Shown: piece by piece, positions 18,465-29,554 of the stretch
Layout of the letters: each line of letters begins with the position of its first letter
Position numbering within the stretch: position 1 is the first letter of the stretch
NCBI GenBank assembly: GCA_030220185.1
Contig: JASPKZ010004576.1
Location: 405,001 to 469,000, forward strand
DNA: 64,000 nucleotides
Origin: Diploptera punctata
Lineage: Eukaryota > Arthropoda > Insecta > Blattodea > Blaberidae
Direction of reading: 5' to 3'
Notes under the pieces: generated by a model
Databases searched by the model: none
What the model saw: only the letters and a program-made list of their open reading frames with translations
Told to the model about the DNA's origin: nothing
Program-made: the position numbers and the translations under genes

Positions 18465-18895
18465 TCCTCCCATGGATTCTTACTTTAAGGGAAGAGAAAA
18501 TGTTACCAGTATTTGAGAATGAAGTTACTTTTTGGAACAAAGAGAGATGAAGAGAGAGGCGATTGGAAAAGCCTGTAAAGTAGCGAACTTTATGCTATTT
18601 ATTGGAACCCAAATATAATAAGAACAGTTAAGTCTCGTATACTGTGATGGCAGGACATGTGGCACGAATCGGGGGATAAAATAGGATCATAGACACCTTG
18701 TAGCAAGTATCCAGTATCTTGTAGAATGTATCCAGTAGGTAGGTCGAGAATGAGCTGGGAAAATAACATTAACCAAGATTTGAGGGAAGTAGATTATACA
18801 TGGATGATTGGAAATAATTAGTTCATGATAGGAATATATGGTGAGATTATATCCACGGGGCCAAGGATGGATCGACAGTGTCATTTAATTAGTTA
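18465..18895 (+). pseudogene. LINE-A C-terminal fragment, decayed
   Basis: DNA keeps 'ggattcttactttaaggga', 'gaacaaagagagatga', 'agaacagttaagtctcgtat', 'gacatgtggcacgaatcggg' and 'ttgagggaagtagattatac'. Internal deletions remove several boxes. Confidence 0.7.
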
Positions 18896-18917
18896 TGGGC
18901 GACCACAGAAATGATTT

Positions 18918-19275
18918 CCTTAAAAAATGTGGATGTGGAGAAGAATGGAATATATAAAATGGACAGACAAAATAAAAAGTAAAGATATCCTAGATAGAGT
19001 GGGTGAAGGAAGAACAATGCTGGAACTCGTAAAGAAGAAGACAATAAATTGGATTGGCCACTGGGTAAGAAGAAACTGCCTGCTGAGGGATACCCTAGAA
19101 GGAATAGTCAACGGAAGGAAAGAGGCAGAAAATGACATCAGATGGTAGATAATATTAAAATAAATGGTCTGTATGCGGATACAAAAAAAGGAAAGCTGAG
19201 TTAAGGAAAGAGTGGAGAATGCTTTTTATGCAGGAAAAGACCTGCTCTTGGGCAGAACACTATGTATGTATATAA
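18918..19275 (+). pseudogene. LINE-C C-terminal fragment
   Basis: An open frame at 18927-19148 reads WRRMEYIKWTDKIKSKDILD, then GRTMLELVKKKTINWIGHWV and RRNCLLRDTLEGIVNGRKEA. The 3' end is 'gacctgctcttgggcagaac', 'actatgtatgtatat'. Same family as 5.0-5.4 kb, and slightly better preserved. No RT or endonuclease domain is attached. Confidence 0.8.
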
Positions 19276-19364
19276 AAATATTCCTGTGGTCTGACTGTGA
19301 AACGAGCTCTGGACACCAGGAAATGTAGTCAGAAGCTTTAGCCACAAGACCATGAGGCTGGTCA

Positions 19365-19366
<2 letters not shown>

Positions 19367-19416
<50 letters not shown>

Positions 19417-19427
19417 TTATTATTAAA
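19367..19427. repeat. (ATT)n microsatellite
   Basis: About 60 bases of ATT repeats. To its left, 19276-19366 has a tRNA-like stretch on the minus strand ('catggtcttgtggctaaagc'), possibly a SINE remnant. Confidence 0.85.
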
Positions 19428-19435
19428 TACAAAAA

Positions 19436-19830
19436 AATAATTATTAAAAAAATAAGATTTTATATGAAGTATGTCATATAATCCTATGGTACTATTAATG
19501 GAATATGAGAAATTTCTCAAATCTTAAAACTGTCATTTAAATAAGTTGAGCCGTATATTTGATGAATGAAACTTAATGTGGAGTTCTTACTTGGATATAT
19601 CTCCCCTACAAGGCGGATGTAGTTCAGGGATTTAAGGTTTGTTTTTTGTGTTGCTTGCATCTTTCCCCTAAGGAACAGCTGTGACGTATATTCAACATCC
19701 GGAAACCATCTGACGCCCAGACGTCGATGTCCAACAATAATGTACCTTGCTCCCGCCTCCAGGATGAAGCCCAGCCCTTTTCAACACTATAAACTGATGC
19801 CATTAAAAAGTATGAGTTTTCTTATTATTG
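19436..19830. other. No feature recognised
   Basis: No open frame or repeat match. The segment near 19690-19790 is less AT-rich ('catctgacgcccagacgtcg'). Confidence 0.3.
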
Positions 19831-19893
19831 TTATATGAGATATTTCAGAGGTTCACAACCTGTGTATCGCAACACAATGGTATGTAGCGCAGC

Positions 19894-19896
19894 CTC

Positions 19897-19969
<73 letters not shown>
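19894..19969. repeat. (TTA)n microsatellite
   Basis: About 75 bases of uninterrupted TTA repeats; it generates a spurious Leu-run frame. Confidence 0.95.
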
Positions 19970-19996
19970 GTTTGCACTTTTAGAAGAATAAAATTT

Positions 19997-20256
19997 TTCA
20001 CTTCGGGTTCAAACCCGACCGGGGCCGATGGATTTTTAGGATGGAAAATCTAATGGACAGCTCCTTTGGGAGGGACTTTAAACTGTGGATCCCGTTCTGA
20101 TTACTTTCAGATTCGTAAGAGAACCACAAGACTGAATAAAGAGTCCTTTTTGCAAAATTTACCGACCGTTATATTCAAGTAATACGTTAGTTTCCTGCTA
20201 GGTGTCTCTCTGAGGCGATATGTCGACCATATATCACTGGTTGACATATGTAGGCA
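19997..20256 (+). mobile_element. SINE-2, split by a foldback element
   Basis: 'cgggttcaaacccgaccggg' (B box) and the body to 'tcgaccatatatcactgg'. The family 3' end appears to resume near 20760-20830 ('agtagctaaataagttggtt', 'cagggagaagtacagg') after the inserted inverted-repeat element. Confidence 0.65.
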
Positions 20257-20757
20257 TACAGAGTGATTCACAGTAATTATTACAGACTTCTAGGAGTTGT
20301 AGAGGAGACTTAGTAGATAAAGTTTTGATGAGGAACGCATGTCCGGAAACCTACCATTTTGATGTAAAATTAGTTTGGAGATCGGAACACAATGGGCTGA
20401 TATCGCGTGTATTGTGTTTCAGAATAAGTATTACAGATTTTTAGGGGTTGTATTACAAGTATGGTTCCATGTGGCGACCTACAAGACCTGGTGCGTGCTC
20501 GATAATTTCTGCTGCCGCCAGAATTCGTGCAAGAAGATCTTCTTCCGACTCAACAGGTATAGTACAACCCCTAGAAATCTGTAATACTTATTCCGAAACA
20601 CAAGACACACGATATCAGCCCATTGTGTTTCTATCTTCAAAGTAATTTTAGATTAAAATGGTACGATTCCGGACATGCGTTCATTATCAAAACTTCATCT
20701 ACTATATCCCCTCTACAATCCTTAGAAGTCTGTAATACTTATTGTGAAACACCCTGT
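20257..20757. mobile_element. Foldback element with arms of about 200 bp
   Basis: Ends 'acagagtgattcacagtaat' and 'attgtgaaacaccctgt' are inverted. Arms 20265-20460 and about 20555-20750 pair over 'acttctaggagttgtagagg', 'cacaatgggctgatatcg' and 'tttcagaataagtattacag'. A short unpaired centre contains 'gcgacctacaagacctggtg'. No transposase. A second copy is at 42.75-43.95 kb. Confidence 0.7.
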
Positions 20758-20830
20758 AAAAGAGTAGCTAAATAAGTTGGTTAAAATGCTCCCAGTGGGG
20801 AGCGTTCTAGTCCCCACAGGGAGAAGTACA

Positions 20831-21449
20831 GGGTAGTTAGAATAGTCTCGACATATTGATCAGTTTTTGTTGACTATTTCACTCATAGCTTCATGTTTGA
20901 ACGAATGTCACCTTTCAACTAATCACGATCATGTTTCAATCGATATTTATCCAAATCTCTTTATCATATCCTAATTATCTGATAAACACAACTCCTCCAT
21001 GATATAAAATGGCGGTCTCTATAAAACAGCTGATCATTTCCTTGTGTTAACGAATAAACATTTCCTTAAATTTCACGGAAAATGGCGAATTTGAACGACT
21101 ATTTCATGAATATACAACATGTACATATTTTCAATAATTGTGACTTCAAGTAAATTAACATTTCTCAATTTTGTTTCAGTAAAGAAAGTCAAAACGTACG
21201 ATATAATGTTGGTTATAATTGATGATATATTTCACGTTTTCAACGCCAGATGGCAGTAAATAATAATGAAGGCACTTGAGCACACATGATCAAGTTGCTC
21301 TGATCAAACAAATGAAGCGCGCCCACATGATTCTAATTTTAATTTTACATTGAAATAATTATTTTATTCTATAATTTTATAATGATAACTTTTCGGTGAA
21401 TCAATCCATTTTATTGGTAAATGTATATATTTTAAAATGTTTAACATAC
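20831..21449. other. No feature recognised
   Basis: AT-rich unique-looking sequence; no long open frame. Confidence 0.3.
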
Positions 21450-21570
21450 GCGGGTTTTTTCACCTGTAAGAGAAAATATATCTTTCTTGATAGTCAATGT
21501 CAAGAAACCTTAAGGCCCAAATGGGCCTCGAACATAAACTGGCATAACCATCATTATCATATTCGCCATG
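21450..21570 (+). mobile_element. SINE-1 middle fragment
   Basis: 'gggttttttcacctgtaaga', 'gtcaagaaaccttaaggccc' and 'accatcattatcatattcg' match the SINE-1b body; head and tail are lost. Confidence 0.55.
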
Positions 21571-21965
21571 TTTAGTATTAATTGGTTTAATTAATTTAAT
21601 ATTTTAAATAAATCAGAAGAAAACTAAAAAATGCACTTAAATGTGTGTCAGATTATACAATATTAGTGGTCGCCCAGCGGTCGAAATTCGGCCTCAATTA
21701 ATTAATTTTTTAATATGTCACAAATACGTCACTATGCATTAGTTTTATATTTATTTTAAAAATACAAACGATAGGAAATATGTGATATAGCTTGGCTAAG
21801 CCATATTTAAAAAACAATAACGCATCATTTGACATTTGTATACTATTTAAATTTGCATATGGCCTATTATTATGTGTAAGAGAATATATATCCCTACCTC
21901 TTTGTCTCTCACTCCAACCCGTAAATGTTCTATGTCGAGGCATAATGGAAGTAGGTGCGAATATG
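21571..21965. other. No feature recognised
   Basis: AT-rich, no open frame with supporting features. Confidence 0.3.
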
Positions 21966-21970
21966 TAAAC

Positions 21971-22022
<52 letters not shown>

Positions 22023-22024
22023 AT
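21971..22024. repeat. (AT)n microsatellite
   Basis: About 53 bases of alternating AT with one phase switch in the middle. Confidence 0.95.
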
Positions 22025-22560
22025 AAAAGTATGTAGCCTAATAAATTACTGAAACCAAGATTTGGCAGGGTTTAATTTAAATTTAAAAGATATGTACTCA
22101 CTTCTTTAAACCATTAATAATAAACCACTAATAATAAATATACGAGAGTAAGTCAATTCACATTGTTGCTACATAATATTTTCATCTTACAACAATGCGC
22201 TTGCAGTATGAATGTAACCAAATGAATGAGTACACGAATGAGTAATACACATAAATTGCTTAGAGAAAATGTATTTTATTTTGTTTAATTTAATCTATTC
22301 GTAACACATATTATACATACATTTTATTTTTCTGCACTCCTTGTCTATATGAACTTTATTTATGCCAAATATCACACACCTCCGTGCGTGCAATCTGCTT
22401 AAAAAAGGGTACAAAGTTTTTCTTCACGTATTAATATATAGATACCTAATAACAGTTATAATAATTCCGTTTTCACTGCGGTCCGCCACATTCAAATAAC
22501 TTACACAAGGAATTTGTATTTTTCTAATTTAATGGTTAACGATATTTCATCGGTGATTCG
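22025..22560. other. No feature recognised
   Basis: AT-rich; a 14-base direct repeat of 'aaaccattaataat'/'aaaccactaataat' near 22108-22136. Otherwise nothing. Confidence 0.3.
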
Positions 22561-22563
22561 ACG

Positions 22564-23340
22564 TCTTCTAATATATAAAAATGAATGTTTGTTCGTATTC
22601 TATGCGCGGCCATACCGCTGATCCGATTATGATGTTTTTTTTTGCAAAATGTTCAGGAGATTCCGGGATCAACATAGGCTATAAGGGAGTTGTAATACTC
22701 AACCCCTTCACCCCTAAAAATCACTCTTTGTAGTGAAAAACGTGAAATAAAGTCCCTATTTTGACGCTTAAATGGCTTACGCTGCCTAAACCATAACGAA
22801 TACACCAAATTAATGTACACAGAATTGAATATCTCAAAACACTCTACATATATGTTTATCTTTTACGGATAACTCACAATCATTTTCGTCTTTCATTGAT
22901 TCCAAGAAGATCGGGTCAAGTAGAATCCCGGGCAAGTGTGCTCTGCCATACTGTTCAGGAGATTCCGGGGTTAAACATAGGCTATAAGATAGTTGTAATA
23001 CTCAATCCATTCACCCCTAAGAAAGTACTCTTTGTTGTGAAAAACGTGAAATAAAGTCCCTATTTTGACACTTAAATGACTTACGTTGCCTAAACCATAA
23101 CAAACAAATACACCTAATTATTGTACACGGAATTGAATATCTAAAAAAACTCTACAAAAAAGTCCGCGACAGCATATGTTTATCTTTTACGGATAACTCA
23201 CAATAACCATTTTTGTTTTTCATCGATGCCAAGAAGATCGGGATAAGCTAATTCCCGGGCAAGCATAACAGCTCAAGGTTGGTGATTAAAACACATTAAC
23301 ATTTATTTTGGAGTAGCAGCGCACGCCGGGTATTAGCTAG
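22564..23340 (+). mobile_element. Helitron-like element (Helitron-1), non-autonomous, intact ends
   Basis: 5' end TCTTCTAATATATAAAAATG with 'tgcgcggccataccgctgat'; 3' end 'agcgcacgccgggtattag' then CTAGT. These termini and the absence of inverted repeats fit Helitron/Helentron elements. The interior is a tandem duplication of about 300 bp (from about 22650 and about 22966), each unit running 'ttcaggagattccggg' to 'agatcggg...cccgggcaag'. No coding sequence. Confidence 0.75.
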
Positions 23341-23760
23341 TAGCACATAAAAACATTTAAACATGTCCAAAACATCGATGTTAGTGAACGATATATCGAT
23401 GTTTTTTCGGTGTTTTGCCAATCTAAACAACGGGTAGCCGAAGAAATGTTATTGTTAGGGATATCCAATGGATAAAATATTTAAAATTTGCTGCTAGAAA
23501 ACTTTTTATTGGACATTGCCTAATATTGGTTAAACAAATTTGTGACTAGCCTCCAAACAACATGAAATAAAAGTATGAACAGGTTAGATTCAGTTTAAAT
23601 ATACTTGAAAATAGTTCACATCATCAAAATTTAGCCTATGTTTTTAGCACAATTATTCAATAATCTAACATTATTTAGCCTAAATAAGTTAAATAAATAA
23701 TTTTCTTTTTGTAAATATTTTTAAAATACACATCTTCAATAATGTAACGACTTCGGGCGC
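23341..23760. other. No feature recognised
   Basis: AT-rich; 'catcgatgttagtgaacgat' and 'atcgatgttttttcgg' form a weak inverted pair near 23374-23410. Confidence 0.3.
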
Positions 23761-23959
23761 AATGAGCTTCACTGAACAAAATCTTTACAACCCGCCGTGG
23801 TAACGGTCGAGAGCAAACTGAGTGGGGCGGTTGTTTAGAGGAGGTAAAAAGAAACAGCTTCTCGGATGCCCAGACGTCAACGCCGTCTGATGGCAGTGGA
23901 ATAGGACAAAATTAACAATCAGTACCTCGCAGATCAGATGCGCCCGACGGAAGGTTAAA

Positions 23960-24940
23960 ACGGAAAAAAAAAATTGAAAATATTTACAAGAAAACCCAAT
24001 CTGAACATAAATCCAACGGAAGCCGTGAAAACACACAAAACTCTATTTGCATGTTGCGGCAGGCCTTGATGACGCTAGCCTACCACCTGGCAACTGGTCC
24101 CATATCCGCATATGCCAGTTAAGGGGGCAGGCTTATAGTTCTGACAATACAAGGGGGAATATCAGACACCAGATGAACGAGACACCATCAGACGGATTAT
24201 CCAGGAAAGTATTTCCGAGGAATGGCAAGAACGATGGGAAGCGGCAGAACATGGACGCATAACATAGGAATTTCTGCCTAACATCAAAGAAAACTTGGAT
24301 CCAACCAAGTCACTATATCACGCATCTCCTGAGCGGCCACGGCTCTTTCAAAGCCAAACTCCATGAAAGAGGCCTAACAAGAACGCCTCATTGCGATTGC
24401 TTGGGAACAGAGCTGGACACTGTACAACATGTCCTGTACGAATGCATCAAATATGAGGCCAGACGAAGGGACTTACATGAGGCTGCACTAAACGGTGATA
24501 TGAACTGGCCGCCTCCTCTACGGTTTTGGACAGAAAAACAACCATATCAAGCAGTGAGAAAGTTCGTCGGATGGGTCCTTACTCAACGCCAAGAGGAGGA
24601 CATCCGCAGACAAAGAAGAAGGGATTAGATGTAATATAGCAATAAGTTAGTTGTAAGTTAGTAAATTAAGTATTAGTTTTAACACAACACCATGTAAATA
24701 TTACTAGATTAGGTGGCAGATTTAAGACTTAAGACTTAGGTTAAGGATTAATATGTAAACATAACTGTATATAAGTAGTATTAAGAACAAAAACCCGAAA
24801 CTTGTATCCTGAAAATGAACATAATAAAAACAGCAGAGAGTAATTGGGGACAAGAGCAGACCTGGGGATATGGGCATTAAGCCCGAGGAAACCCAGGGGG
24901 ATGGTGGTGGGGCTCTTAATAAAATAAATAATAAAATACA
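23960..24940 (+). pseudogene. R1/LOA-type LINE C-terminus and 3' UTR
   Basis: Frame 24197-24300 reads IIQESISEEWQERWEAAEHG, then an internal stop and EFLPNIKENLDPTKSLYH. After a shift, 24340-24628 reads SGHGSFKAKLHERGL, then the zinc motif C.C....DTVQHVLYEC and QAVRKFVGWVLTQRQEEDIR to a stop. This is the post-RNase H end of R1/LOA/I-type LINE ORF2, with a CCHC-like cluster. It continues into a 3' UTR ending about 24940 with AATAAA-like runs. At least two frame breaks. Confidence 0.7.
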
Positions 24941-25185
24941 AGGGGAGAGGGCATGTGATCAGTATCTTGTGAAGTTACAACCATAGGGATCTGACTTTAA
25001 TCAAATTCTTCAGGAGAGGGATTCAAAGTTAGAATTGAATATACTATAAGATGTGAAGGGAGAAGAGTGGCCTACACAGTACTCAGAGATTACAAAATTT
25101 TACACAAAACACGAAGAAATGACTCTTAAGAATCGCTTAATTTGAAATACAAGATAAATTAAAACACGTATGATAGAACTCTCTC

Positions 25186-25330
25186 ATGGCCGCGCGGATA
25201 TTAGCTCTCCATACATCCATATCCTGAACTAATATTTTTCAGTCATACCCTGTATAATCTACTTCCCTCAAATCATGGTTAATGTTATTTTCTTATTCCA
25301 TTCTTGATATACCAACTGCGCTTTTAGAAT
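25186..25330 (-). mobile_element. LINE-A 3' end fragment
   Basis: 'tggccgcgcggatattagct', 'ctccatacatccatatcctg' and 'ctacttccctcaaatcatgg' are the reversed 3' signature. Confidence 0.7.
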
Positions 25331-25344
25331 AGCAAAATGAAATA

Positions 25345-26400
25345 ACAGTATAATACGATACGAGGTTGGGAAGTGTTATTTTTATAGAAGAAAGGAAATG
25401 TTTAAAACCGAGCGATAGCGAGGTTTTTAATTTCCAAGATTCTGTAAAACACTTCATAAACGTGCGTTGTATATTATTTTTTGCGCGATGGTGTTTTCAA
25501 AATAATAGTAAAATAATAACATCTATGTTGGAAATATTTGCGTTCATAATAAGTAACTGACTAACGTTAACACTGTGGGCAATGTTTATTAGTTGAGACT
25601 ACAGCAGACCGTGACACCAATCAGTCATAAAATGGCGACAAGTACGTATTTTTTGTTTTTATATTGTTTCAAATAAAGTTTAGTTCATTCAAAATGCGGT
25701 TATTTGTATCGTATAATGTATTTTACCCCATCTTTTGGATATATTATTGTATATGCATTGTACGTAGCATATATAGAGGACAGTGGTTTTACTTCCCGCA
25801 CGAGGTTTGTAATGTGTAATATTACTGTATAGTTATTTAGGTTATTTAGGTTGGCAACCCCGAAATGTAGGAAGTTGGAACATTCAATCATGGTAGCCAT
25901 TGCTGTAAGTCGACAAAACGCACTATCACGCAAAAAAAATAATTTTAGTCATGGGATGGTGCATATTGGATTTTTTAAAAATTGGGCACGCCGCAGCGTA
26001 GTGGTTAAGGCAGTACACTACAAACCGGAAGGTCGAGGGTTCAAGTCCCGGTGGGGTAGGATTTTTAAACTGACCCAAACCATCTGGTGGCACCATGGCC
26101 CTGGGGTCGACTCAGCCTCTAACGGAAATGAGTACCAGACGCTTGTTCTGGGGGTAAAGGCGGCCGTCACGCAGGGCTGACATCAAGTGCCGATTGTCTA
26201 GAAAAAATGGGAGCCTTAACCTCCTACTACTCCAAGGGTCTCCTATGACCTGTAGTGGGATTACTTTACTTCACCTCGAAATGTAGGTAGTTGAACTTTC
26301 AATCATGGTGGCCATCGCTGTAAGTACGACAAAACACACTATCGCGCAGAAAAAAAATAATTTTGGGAATGAGATGGTGCATATTGCATTTTTTAAAAAG
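25345..26400 (+). mobile_element. Family E element with a duplicated end
   Basis: Full match to the 16.6-kb copy without its insertions ('cgagcgatagcgagg', 'gtggttttacttcccgcacg', 'gttggcaaccccgaaatgta'). The last ~125 bp (25858-25982) are repeated at 26274-26399, and a SINE-4 sits exactly between the two copies. Confidence 0.65.
25983..26273 (+). mobile_element. SINE-4 between long direct repeats
   Basis: tRNA-like head: A box CAGCGTAGTGG at 25994-26004, B box GGTTCAAGTCC at 26038-26048. Body 'tctggtggcaccatggccct', 'tcgactcagcctctaacgga' and 'gcagggctgacatcaagtgc'. Flanked on both sides by the same ~125 bp of family E sequence (about 10 differences), far longer than a normal SINE target-site duplication. 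Confidence 0.8.
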
Positions 26401-26915
26401 TGTTTAATAACCATTTGATGATAGTGAAAGTTCTGTATAGAACAGAGCATCCTTAATTATCGTATCGTTATGGAGAGGAAAAGAGGGGGTTTGCACTCTG
26501 GAGACACTGGATTAGTTGAAACTAACGAACTTTAAAAGCCTTCCTGGGACTGTATTAATTATATTCGTGCCGGTCTGTGGCTTTTCTTGCAACACTTTAT
26601 ATAATAGCTACACTTTACTGAAAGAAAATACTCCAAAAAGCTGATAGAATCACTAGCGTTTAAGTTCACCAAATTAAATTTTAATAGCTTTCAACGGAAC
26701 GAGTTTTAATTGCAGTAATAAGCATTATGGATATTTGTGGGAATTTCTAATAGCACCATTTAGCATAGTGTACTCTTATAAATATTAATTTTATTCATTT
26801 TACACTTTGTAGTTGTACTAAATATTTTCTTTTTAATTTAAAAACGTTTTTAGTGTCTAAGATCATATTGCGTTCACCGAAAGCAGTCGAGTAGCCTTCA
26901 GGTACAATTTCTTCA
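26401..26915. other. No feature recognised
   Basis: AT-rich sequence between families E and H; no coding or repeat signal. Confidence 0.3.
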
Positions 26916-27720
26916 TAAGTAATGCCACGAGTGATTTCCAAATTATCGATAAATCCAGGACTCATCGAACTGAGGAGTGAATTTATCTAGAGAATTTGGA
27001 AATCGAGAGTGGCATTTGTTAGAACTATTTAACGAATAAAATTAACTATTTACTCACAAATCATTATTTAAAATATTTGTATATTTAATGTAAACGGCTT
27101 TGTTTGAAAACAAATGAGAAACGTTTGTTATGTTTCACTTGTTCATCACTGCAACCAGATCGTTATTTATTGCCAAAGGATCGCAATATTGTAAGAATGA
27201 ACCCCTAGTGCAGAAAACATGAACCAACGTTACAGGTTATTAATTAATTTCTAATGTCCTCTGATGTAAATATGTTAATTGTATTTTTTCTGGAAAGTGA
27301 ATTCCTGAGAAATAATACATTTAAGAAAGTGCAAAGAGTGTTTTTTTTATATAATCAATTGCTACAAATGTTTTTATATTATATCCCGCAAGCACTATGT
27401 GGTCACATTCGTGCACTATATATACAATCTGGTAGCCACATGCATTCTAGAATTCTTACATCTGAATATATGAATTGTTATATTCAACGTATTTCTTAGA
27501 GAGTCAGTCACTGCAAAATAATGCTCTGACCTGTTCAGAATGTTATAAAGGGGGAGCTTGATTTTAAAATGATAAAATTAAATTGATAAAATCGAAGTGA
27601 AAAACGACTGTGATTGGTTGTAAATCAAAATTCATTGAAATGTGATTGGCCCTTGATTCCCATTTGGGGCATGAGTTAAATAGATTAATTTCACAGATGT
27701 TTATATAAAATTTCCGATTT
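26916..27720 (+). mobile_element. Family H element
   Basis: Recurs at 45.24-45.93 and 47.91-48.33 kb. Starts with a short inverted repeat ('gccacgagtgatttccaaat' paired with 'aatttggaaatcgagagtgg', 26922-27018), then 'tttaacgaataaaattaact', 'gcaaccagatcgttatttat', 'ataatcaattgctacaaatg', 'gctctgacctgttcagaat' and 'gaaatgtgattggcccttga'. Short frames in it differ between copies, so they are not genes. Probably a non-autonomous element. Confidence 0.55.
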
Positions 27721-27779
27721 TCCATTATTTCACATTAATTTACTGATTTTAGATGATTTTCTGCTAAAAAGTATTTAAC

Positions 27780-27884
27780 CAACTAACGTTACTGGCACTA
27801 TCGAACCGTAGGTTCATGGCCGCGCGGACATAAGCTCTCTATATATCCCTATCCTGAGATGTTTTCCAATCATCTCCACTTCTA
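27780..27884 (-). mobile_element. LINE-A 3' end fragment
   Basis: 'actggcactatcgaaccgta' and 'catggccgcgcggacataag' in reverse orientation, ending near 'ttttccaatcatctcc'. Confidence 0.75.
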
Positions 27885-28150
27885 ATGGTCGGATTTCGTT
27901 GCGTTATGGATAATACCTACCTCGATATATTTTAATAGGATATACTGAGTTTAGTTGTGGAACATCGAATATTGAGATCGCTAGAGCGACTTATTAATTT
28001 TCGTTGCAGGTGAACTCCTACACCTAATGGTTTTAGAGGATAGTACATATGGTATAAACACTCAGCGTACTTTTAAAACATGTAGGGCCTTGTACAAATT
28101 TTCATTAGATCGGGTGAGAAGTTTTGAAGTCTGTTACAAAACATACGCTG

Positions 28151-28153
28151 AAT

Positions 28154-28185
<32 letters not shown>
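28151..28185. repeat. (AT)n microsatellite
   Basis: About 35 bases of AT repeats in otherwise unannotated sequence (27885-28286). Confidence 0.9.
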
Positions 28186-28188
<3 letters not shown>

Positions 28189-28286
28189 TATTTTTTTAGC
28201 TAAAACCGCCTTCCCGTTCCCAAACTCCGTCCTTTTCGACAAAGGACATTTTCTTCTTGATTTTTAGGTTTTGAAGAAATAACTAG

Positions 28287-28610
28287 TCCCGCGCCGTAGC
28301 CGAGCGGTTAAGGTAGGAAGCCTTGCCGCAGAGCTACGGGACTTGCGCTGGTTCGAGTCTCCATGGGGGAAGAAATTTTCTCATGGTATTTCGGCCAGTA
28401 TGGGACCGGTGCCCACCCAGCATCGTGAGGCAATTGGGTAGCTACAATAAGTAGCGGCTCCAGGTTGAGGAACCAGCTATAACGGCTGGGGGACTCGACA
28501 TGCTAACCACATGTCACCCCTACACTGGCTGTTGATCATCTACCTCTGTGATTAACACATGTGGATGTGAAGGGCCAGCAGCCGGCTGGTAAAAGGGCAA
28601 CCGCTGAAAA
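28287..28610 (+). mobile_element. SINE-3
   Basis: Head with A box TAGCCGAGCGG and B box GGTTCGAGTCT, body as in the 14.5-kb copy ('tatgggaccggtgcccaccc', 'ctacaataagtagcggctcc', 'cctacactggctgttgatca'), ending 'gccagcagccggctggtaaa'. Very similar to the 14.5-kb copy, so relatively young. Confidence 0.9.
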
Positions 28611-28649
28611 GTGGAAAGACCCTCAATCGGAAGAAATAACTTCTTTTGG

Positions 28650-28650
28650 T

Positions 28651-28690
<40 letters not shown>

Positions 28691-29065
28691 CCCCAATATC
28701 CCAGTTTGTCGTTTCGACATTTCTGGTGTTCACTCCTGTCATGGCGTGCTTTTAACCCACTTCCGAGGTTGGGGCGCTTGGAAGGCGGGGTTACACTGCC
28801 CCGATGTTATGATATGAGAGCTGATGATGATGATGGTAATGATGCACCAGAAGAGGCCTTAAACTGAACTTAATATAATTAGGCGAATATGATATTGATG
28901 ATAATGATGGCCAGATGGTGTTCGGGGACCGTTTGGGCCTTAAGGTTTCCAGGCATTTATCTTACAGACGAGGAAAAACCCCGATAAAACTTCATCCAGG
29001 AAACTTTCCACATCGGGGATCGAACGTACTGCGTGACAAGACAGTACGCTACCTCGAGACCACAT
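28650..29065 (-). mobile_element. SINE-1b with (AT)n tail
   Basis: On the minus strand from 29065: 'ctcgaggtagcgtactgtc' head with a damaged B box, 'tcggggtttttcctcgtctg', 'gtgcatcattaccatcatca', 'ggcagtgtaaccccgccttc', then 'atgtcgaaacgacaaactgg' and a tail of (AT)n at 28650-28687. The tail position matches the 17.0-kb copy. Confidence 0.8.
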
Positions 29066-29089
29066 ATTATTCTTGTTCATCTTCGAATA

Positions 29090-29550
29090 TCTCTTCCGAC
29101 TGACGTCATTGATATATTTTTTAGCAGCCCATTGTTTTTTGTTGTATCCTGATTAGGTGTCCAAATATTTTTAATTCCCTCTTTTCGCGCTTATCACATT
29201 CTCCTTTCCTTTGATCCGTCTCCTAATTTATTAATTTCGCATTCTTTTCAATATTGATTCCCTTTTGCTTCTTATCAAATAATCCTTTACAACTGCCAAA
29301 AGCTTTCTTTCATATTTTTTATTCACAACCCACATTTCACTGTTGTAGCATAAACAAATTCTAAGCTAATGTCTTTCTCATGTGTAATTTTGTTTTCCTG
29401 GAAATAATTTATCCCACTATAATGAATTTAGGGATCCTAAAACCCTTCATGTGTCTTCGATCCGTAATTGAATAACTGCAGATCCTAATTCCTCTTTTGT
29501 AAATAATGCCTAGGTATAAAAATTAATTCGCTTGCTTAATCGATTCTTCC
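29090..29550 (-). pseudogene. Possible LINE fragment, poorly preserved
   Basis: Minus-strand codons suggest THEKDISLEFVYATTVKCGL, followed by KNMKESFWQL and EAKGNQY-like pieces, reminiscent of the region after the 'YG.E.W' box of a LINE. No motif is intact, so this is a weak call. Confidence 0.25.
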
Positions 29551-29554
29551 CGTA

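Noticed and set aside
28520..28867. Four overlapping Ile-Tyr-rich frames
   Set aside because: Produced by the (AT)n tail of SINE-1b.
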